A DNA stretch of 64,000 nucleotides from Henricia sp. BOLD:AAB3569 (Eukaryota > Echinodermata > Asteroidea > Spinulosida > Echinasteridae): the NCBI GenBank assembly GCA_037783545.1, contig JBBELK010000058.1, forward strand, positions 2,232,001 through 2,296,000, given 5' to 3'. Positions 60,301 to 64,000 of this stretch are shown here, one piece after another. The position numbers and the translations under genes were made by a program. Each line of letters opens with the position of its first letter. The stretch's first letter is position 1. Below the pieces are notes generated by a model. It ran no database searches and had not been told where the DNA came from. It saw nothing but the letters and a program-made list of their open reading frames with translations.

Positions 60301-61745
60301 ACGGTGTTGTGCGCTATGTGTAGTCTGTAAAGTGTCTTCGACTATATAATAACAAGAGTAGACCTCAGGCTCTGGATGGTGGGGAAATGCCAAGCCACAA
60401 AAAGCCTAAAAGACACGAGGGAAGAAAGTTAGACCGACCTGGCAGTAACAGACTCCATCAAGGCATTCACCATGCCCTGAGCAGTTTGATGGACAGTCGA
60501 GTTTCTCCTGCCTTGATTGCTCCATCATCTTCATCAAGTAAGATGTGGACTCTCTCTGCATCTTATGAGGAGGCTCAGTGAAGTGAAGTTGACTTGAAGT
60601 CAGATGAAGATGCTTTCCTCCAGTTGATCTTTACATGGACGTATGCAAATGTCTGTTGCAAATTAACAAATAAAAGAAATAGTTTTCAGCACATACATGT
60701 AGTTTCTTGGACAGTCATACTAGTCATAGGAATAACTGTATGGATTGTAAAAGAATATATAAACTGAAAATGGTAACAAATTTTTCCTGAAACAACTGTT
60801 GTTTTCTTGCAACAACTTAAAGGCCTATTGTATCTTTTGCAATGACCCATGCAATTTTGTTTTTCATGAGTTGACAAGAAAAACCTTACTCAAAGTGTTG
60901 ATAGCAATGGTAACAAACACCACATGAATTTATTTCCGTCCAAAATGGTATTTAATGTTGGAAATTTACAACCGAAGGTGGGTTTTTTACCATTCACTTG
61001 TACACAAATTCCATACGGATTTTCAAGGTTTTCTGAAGCATTGATGATCTATGTAGCTAAAATTTCTTCAGGCTAGTTTACCAACATTCTTCCTAAGATA
61101 TGTTAAACTCTTATTCCACGAATCTGTAAAATGTTTGATCTTGCAAATGATACATAGGGCCTTTATTATTAAAGCCAAAGCAGGATTATGAATAGTTGGA
61201 CAGTCCCAAATACTCGTAGTACAACTACCGGTATATCCTGGTTCCCTGATGTACATACATACAAGTAATAATATCCTTATGCATTTCCTGCTAGTTTATT
61301 CAGAATACTACATTTTCCTCAACGTAGTCTCTTTGTGGCATGGTGCCAATATTAACAAGGTGCCCAACAGAAATTAGAACAGGAGTATTGTTGGGGGGTA
61401 GGGGGGTTGAGGGCAATTGTTTTGAATGCAGAAAATATCACATCACCCGATCCCCTCCCCCACCCCCCTCCCCCTCCCCCAAAAAAGTGCAATTTTCTAA
61501 TGTACACTACATGTGTATATAAAAAGGATACATTTTTAACAGGATGCACTGTTAAGCAGAAAAAGTAGAAGGGGAGCTATATGGGAAGGAAAATAGACAT
61601 TTCAACCTCCTCACTTTTGGAAATAAATGTATCGTAATATACAGGTCATTCAATTAACAAAAAATACAGTAAGTTGTGTAAAACTTACCCATGGATGAAA
61701 AAGTGCAAGAAATGAATTCTTTGGCTGGTCTTTGGACAACTGCCA
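51159..61745 (-). CDS. Multi-pass membrane protein: TOM1-like 7TM module + RING-CH finger + 2 TM (partial, 12 exons)
   Basis: Likely a membrane-bound E3 ubiquitin ligase. Exons in transcript order: 61689-61745, 59861-59962, 59385-59522, 58287-58382, 56723-56959, 55613-55866, 54906-55074, 54184-54268, 53756-53880, 53242-53289, 51728-51921, 51159-51342. Every junction keeps frame: 1,689 bp, 562 residues plus stop, N-terminus missing. By partial residue number: seven hydrophobic segments (about 33-58, 79-99, 111-130, 149-170, 183-209, 267-287, 305-325); RING-CH about 383-434 with CWIC, CVC, HHEC and CKVC ligands; two further segments about 450-495. Strings VTTQKLLYF and VVCFWAE resemble THH1/TOM1/TOM3 proteins (TTQK, LFWAEIYH). 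RING-CH followed by two membrane segments is the MARCH arrangement. Family naming is by eye and I know no human gene with this combination. The substrate is unknown. Confidence 0.82.
51728..51921 (-). CDS. 7TM/RING-CH gene exon, TM8-TM9
   Basis: Starts YELKPGSPCFLRGFKLKQGL, then hydrophobic LTVTVLGIMAGGPLGVYFII and VASVVSIGACVLLEMVC. The Tyr right after the last zinc ligands and the paired helices match MARCH proteins. Phase 0 in, 2 out. Confidence 0.92.
52418..52566. repeat. Palindrome, arms about 65 bp
   Basis: GCAATGGGAGGAATATTTTC and GAAAATATTCCTCCCATTGC are exact arms, continuing through GGTGAAAGATGGAATG and CATTCCATCTTTCACC. The loop is CTCGGCTTCGCCTCG. Lies in an intron of the RING-CH gene. 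Confidence 0.92.
53242..53289 (-). CDS. 7TM/RING-CH gene exon, last zinc ligands
   Basis: A 48 bp microexon encoding SADNPESLLCKVCQEK. It supplies the final CxxC pair of the RING-CH finger, without which the domain would be incomplete. Phase 0/0. Confidence 0.92.
53756..53880 (-). CDS. 7TM/RING-CH gene exon, first part of RING-CH
   Basis: Encodes EAECWICYDQQRTDAGPMIQ, PCVCKGDMAYVHHECLRRWL. The zinc ligands CxxC, CxC and HxxC and the RW following them are those of a RING-CH (C4HC3) finger. The family recruits E2 enzymes and ubiquitinates membrane proteins. Confidence 0.95.
54184..54268 (-). CDS. 7TM/RING-CH gene exon, acidic/serine linker
   Basis: Encodes GLKKEEDWLCRERSATYDAT then SDSSKVEK, a polar linker between the 7TM module and the RING-CH finger. 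Phase 0 in, 1 out, donor GTGAGT. Confidence 0.8.
54906..55074 (-). CDS. 7TM/RING-CH gene exon, TM7
   Basis: Encodes VFKRNVHDVMFHIVEVGLAL then WFPCVLWKSRSPESLWML. I chose the acceptor TGTTTCAG at 55075-55082 because the nearer AG breaks the frame. Last helix of the 7TM module, then a polar linker (RQTQDEENLQ). Confidence 0.85.
55613..55866 (-). CDS. 7TM/RING-CH gene exon, loop and TM6
   Basis: Begins IKGAFTTVNNSTGQSPCPPR, a serine/proline-rich loop of about 55 residues, then RIGMLFQGLLQVAMVMFLML. The loop is longer than in plant TOM1. Phase 0 in, phase 2 out, donor GTGAGT. Confidence 0.85.
56110..56640. repeat. Degenerate SINE fragments
   Basis: CCCTTGAGCAAGGTACTTTT with CTCTCAAACACAAAAGTAAA near 56170-56220, and a tRNA-like block with GGTCGTGGGTTAGAGTCCCG near 56550. 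Both are typical of invertebrate SINE bodies. Confidence 0.6.
56723..56959 (-). CDS. 7TM/RING-CH gene exon, TM4-TM5
   Basis: Encodes AFHLSDKQHNNPGFLKDSFL, YFLLFNVFLYILLVAEII and CFASLMIIEVVFFLAYGIEV. Two membrane helices. The plus-strand reading of the same bases looks like an acidic protein but is only its shadow. Phase 0/0, 79 codons. Confidence 0.9.
57649..57786. repeat. 138 bp palindrome
   Basis: AATTGTTGACTGGTGTGGTG pairs with CACCACACCAGTCAACAATT, continuing through GGGATATGG and TTTTAACACCCGAGGGAGCT. The centre has GGCAACGCCGAGGG. Located in an intron of the RING-CH gene. Confidence 0.92.
58287..58382 (-). CDS. 7TM/RING-CH gene exon, TM3 with FWAE motif
   Basis: Encodes PHLPETWACNMLSMYYPLLL then SCFSLVVCFWAE, ending at donor GTATAC. 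FWAE at the end of the third helix is the clearest link to the THH1/TOM1/TOM3 and GPR137-type fold. Phase 0/0. Confidence 0.85.
58425..58710 (+). repeat. tRNA-headed SINE (plus orientation)
   Basis: Shares CTCATTGAAGGGCTTCCT-type head, TAGCTCAATTAATAGGACG, TCTGCACGTTAAGCAGA and tail TTTTCACTGCATCCAGATTT with 28800-29060. The tRNA-like core has an insertion near the acceptor (TACATTGTG), so it is not a working tRNA gene. Confidence 0.8.
59165..59335. repeat. Truncated copy of the 8809-9096 MITE
   Basis: CCTTTATCACGGTGCGGCCA and ACCAAAGCGAGGCTTGCAGA match the left half of the family. Confidence 0.7.
59385..59522 (-). CDS. 7TM/RING-CH gene exon, TM2
   Basis: Encodes ILCIHSEFRRFKDSSWQRAV then RVTTQKLLYFLVTIAALSRA. 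The basic loop followed by TTQK and a membrane helix recalls the WTTQKVFHLMNF segment of plant TOM1. Phase 0/0, 46 codons. Confidence 0.88.
59861..59962 (-). CDS. 7TM/RING-CH gene exon, TM1
   Basis: Encodes LEYQGAECSDYNDAYFVAFG then the hydrophobic LIFYLLSTCCTIQL. Phase 0 at both ends, donor GTAGGT. First membrane segment of the TOM1-like module. Confidence 0.82.
60371..60581 (+). CDS. Possible antisense exon, unrecognised
   Basis: An open frame after acceptor-like ACCTCAG reads ALDGGEMPSHKKPKRHEGRK, then LDRPGSNRLHQGIHHALSSL and a serine run. Upstream are TGACGTCA (CRE-like) at about 60273 and TATATAA at about 60343. A donor GTAAGA lies at 60538. A stop at 60579 is followed by AATAAA at about 60669. 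It could thus be a first exon, a terminal exon or a tiny gene; I do not recognise the protein. It lies inside an intron of the RING-CH gene on the opposite strand. Confidence 0.3.
60815..61165. repeat. MITE, AAAGGCCTATTGTAT family
   Basis: TTAAAGGCCTATTGTATC and TGATACATAGGGCCTTTA are inverted ends; the interior TGTAGCTAAAATTTCTTCAG recurs near 51535. Related to 20041-20574. Confidence 0.75.
61689..61745 (-). CDS. 7TM/RING-CH gene, most upstream exon seen (tentative)
   Basis: A 57 bp exon encoding WQLSKDQPKNSFLALFHPW, ending in phase 0 before GTAAGT, so it joins the next exon in frame. The acceptor CACTATAG has a weak pyrimidine tract, and a longer open frame in another phase exists here, so the choice is uncertain. 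The start codon must lie further upstream. Confidence 0.5.
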
Positions 61746-62104
61746 CTATAGTGCAGAACCACGTGTTGTTATAATATGCAGCAAAAAGTTCCCCACTGAA
61801 GTACGTTTCTGGAAAATCTATTTTTAGACAATGATTTCACCCAATCACAAGTCATATCAGGTGAGAGTTGACTTTGGGGCATTACAAATATGCATGCTTG
61901 GATACTAACATCAAGTTCAACAAACTTTTACAATGTGCATGCAAGGTATGTATACTTTGCGTAATACATCTGATATTGACAAATTGATATTAGTGTTGAC
62001 ACAAGGAAGAAACACCATGGTTCAACAAACTTTTTGTAAGTTTATCTCAATGGACTGAAAAATTTAACATGGGTCATTAACAATTAGGGTTAAACATTTT
62101 TGAC

Positions 62105-62465
62105 TTGAGTGTGGTAATCGGATAATCGGGGAGCATGTGTGGTCTAGTGGGTATACAGCCTTGCTTGTGATCGAGGGGTTACGAGTTCAAGCCCCACTTG
62201 TGCCAACGTGTTTGTGTCCGTGGGCAAGACACTTAATTCCCAATTGCCTCGTCAACCCAAGCGATATTTGGGGAGCTGTCAGGGAAATGCTACAATCTAA
62301 GTGCTGATAGGGTTGTGCGCAACAAGACAGGCAGCCACCTAGTTGAAGCGAGATGATTCTGGTAATTCCATAAGGGCAGTGATAATAGTGGCTACGGTGC
62401 CTTTGAATGACAGTCATGTTAGATACTGTGCGCCTTATAAATGCTGTACCATTATTATTATTAAT
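62105..62465 (+). repeat. tRNA-derived SINE with ATT-repeat tail
   Basis: Head GTGTGGTCTAGTGGGTATAC and GGGGTTACGAGTTCAAGCCC give tRNA-like A and B boxes. The body has GTGGGCAAGACACTTAATTC and the tail GCGCCTTATAAATGC then TTATTATTATTA. Complete-looking element of about 350 bp. Confidence 0.82.
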
Positions 62466-62769
62466 GCACTGTGGCAATTCCAACTTGTCATTTTACACTA
62501 GTCTGATTGGGTGTTTAGTGGTGAGATGCTTTGGAATGCAGAATAGCCCCATTCCACTGTCAGCCAAGCATTTTGAAGAGTAATGGTGATGCATGTGGTC
62601 TTATAAGACTTTTGGTGACCCAAATATTGCTAGTCGTGTTTTAAGCATAAATCCTCCAAGATAGAACACAAAAATGTCATCCAGGTCATTGATCTTTGTA
62701 CAATTAACCTTGATGTGTTGGATCAAGTCCAATGTTAGTAAGATATTATTTGTACATCATCCAGGTCGT

Positions 62770-63350
62770 TGCTTTTTGTAAAGCCTAGCGTACATTGACC
62801 TTGAAACTAAAAGTTTGTTTTATTTCATAAAGCTGTTTAGCAGAAAAATTTGCTTAATCAAAAATTTGTTTGCTTTATAAAATAAAAATATCATGTCAAT
62901 TTGTGTTTTTCACAAGAATATCTGCTATTTTTGCTAAGAACATAAGTTGACATAACTTTTTGACAATTAACCCATTTATATAAAGCAAACAAATTTTTGA
63001 TTAAGCCAATTTTTCTGCTAAACAGCTTTATGAAATTGGCCCCAGATCAGTTGCTGTCAATGTATTCAGACGCACTCGTTCAACTGACAGCAACTAGTTG
63101 AAGGTGCGCCCTGAGCATCTTTTTGATGGATACCGGCGCATTAATACAACTAGTTGCCAGAAAGTAGAACAAGAGTTACTAGCGGCAACTGAAATTTCTC
63201 TAGTTGCCAGTAGTTGTAAGTGTGTGTACATCAACCTTTTTAAGCAACTGATCAGTTGCTCCCAGTTGCCGGAGTTGTTTCTAGTTGCCTCAAACATCAG
63301 TTGCCACTAGTTGCTTCCAGTTGCAAGGTCGATGTACACTAGGCTTAAAA
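62770..63350. repeat. TIR element interrupted by a nested MITE
   Basis: AAGCCTAGCGTACATTGACCTT near 62779 pairs with AAGGTCGATGTACACTAGGCTT near 63325. The interior right part repeats GTTGCCAGTAGTTG-like strings. A separate MITE at 62820-63044 sits inside it. Confidence 0.78.
62820..63044. repeat. 225 bp MITE, nested
   Basis: ATTTCATAAAGCTGTTTAGC and GCTAAACAGCTTTATGAAAT are exact inverted ends; GCTTAATCAAAAATTTGTTT and AAACAAATTTTTGATTAAGC pair inside. Relatives at 1-55 and 12875-13080. Confidence 0.88.
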
Positions 63351-63373
63351 CCTTCATTTATTGGATCAAGTTC

Positions 63374-63819
63374 CACCCTGTTTACACTTGATCCCGAGCT
63401 CGGGATCGAACACCGAGCTCGGGATCAGCCCCGGATCACAACTAAGTGTAAACGCTCTCGGAACCAAATTGGCCCCGGATCAGACCCCGAGATTTTGGTC
63501 TCGCGTTGGCGGAGGGTTCGATCCCGAGCTCGGGATCAGTTTGCGGTTAGATAAGCAATTAGTCTTTACTGCAACCTGCCACATCCGCTCCACAGCCGTA
63601 GCGGGGGAAAAGCCCGCGAAATTCAAGTGGCCTTGTACACTGTATATGCACAACCCATGCACACACAGAGCATGACCTTTGACTGCAACTTCTGGCACCG
63701 CGCTCGAGACCAACTACAGAATGTAAACGCGGCACTCAGGATCATTGCGGTTAACACTAACGCCTTCTTATCAGGGGACCAATCTTGATCCCGAGCTCGG
63801 GACCAGTGTAAACACGGTG
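63374..63819 (-). repeat. Second copy of the 24866-25301 element, inverted
   Basis: CACCCTGTTTACACTTGATC at the left and AGTGTAAACACGGTG at the right. The interior (GGTTAGATAAGCAATTA, CTTGTACACTGTATATGCAC) is the reverse complement of the copy in RAPGEF1 intron 4. About 446 bp. Confidence 0.85.
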
Positions 63820-64000
63820 TTCAATGTACACTGGCCCCTCAGATGTTTATCAAACTCAGAGCAAACATTTCGTTCAGTGATAAAACTGTCTGATCTTTTA
63901 AGATCCTTTGAGCATTGTTATTATTCCAATTTTAAAGAAAAGTTTCAAATTATCAAGCCTAAATTATGAAATGTTTGCCACCACACTTTGGGGTCGTGCT

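Noticed and set aside
61744-61815. Longer upstream exon reading ETYFSGELFAAYYNNTWFCT in the RING-CH gene
   Set aside because: The frame is open and has an acceptor, but it ends in the wrong phase to join the TM1 exon; the shorter exon 61689-61745 keeps frame.

Overview
This is a piece of an animal nuclear genome, not a bacterial one. Its genes are cut into short exons with GT/AG borders and introns up to about 18.8 kb. The introns are packed with tRNA-derived SINEs, inverted-repeat (MITE or foldback) elements and simple repeats. The repeat style (frequent ACATGTAC strings, ends beginning CAGGGCTCGAA or AAAGGCCCTGTAT, palindromes with a CTCGGCTTCGCCTCG-like centre) suggests a marine invertebrate, most likely a deuterostome such as an echinoderm. 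That assignment is inference and not secure.

Two genes can be read exon by exon, both on the minus strand. (1) Positions 4100-45885 hold what appears to be a complete orthologue of RAPGEF1 (C3G), the Crk-binding guanine-nucleotide exchange factor for Rap1. Nineteen coding exons join with fully consistent splice phases into 3,153 bp (1,050 residues). They cover an N-terminal helical region, a proline-rich region with four Crk-SH3 type PPxLPxK motifs, a RasGEF N-terminal (REM) domain and a complete CDC25 catalytic domain. The first coding exon (12 codons) is separated from the rest by an intron of about 18.8 kb. (2) Positions 51159-61745 hold the 3' part of a gene for a multi-pass membrane protein. 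Twelve phase-consistent exons encode seven predicted membrane segments resembling the plant THH1/TOM1/TOM3 family, then a RING-CH (MARCH-type) zinc finger, then two more membrane segments. The module order suggests a membrane E3 ubiquitin ligase built from a TOM1-like 7TM unit and a MARCH unit. The N-terminus is not identified and may lie upstream of 61745 or outside the window.

Layout: 1-4099, 3' flank of RAPGEF1 with repeat fragments; 4100-27020, RAPGEF1 exons 19 to 2 with repeat-rich introns; 27021-45848, RAPGEF1 intron 1, almost entirely repeats; 45849-45885, first coding exon; 45886-51158, intergenic, with a possible plus-strand leader exon ending at 48008 and a mariner-like MITE; 51159-61745, the 7TM/RING-CH gene, with a possible antisense plus-strand exon at 60371-60581; 61746-64000, SINE and nested MITEs.

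Most of the remaining sequence is non-autonomous mobile DNA. Notable items are a 1 kb terminal-inverted-repeat element carrying a 115-codon ORF next to RAPGEF1 exon 1, twin 405 bp elements (one with an 8 bp target duplication), an approximately 450 bp near-palindromic foldback with a solo half elsewhere, a MITE nested inside another MITE, and several elements inserted within about 40 bp of RAPGEF1 splice sites.
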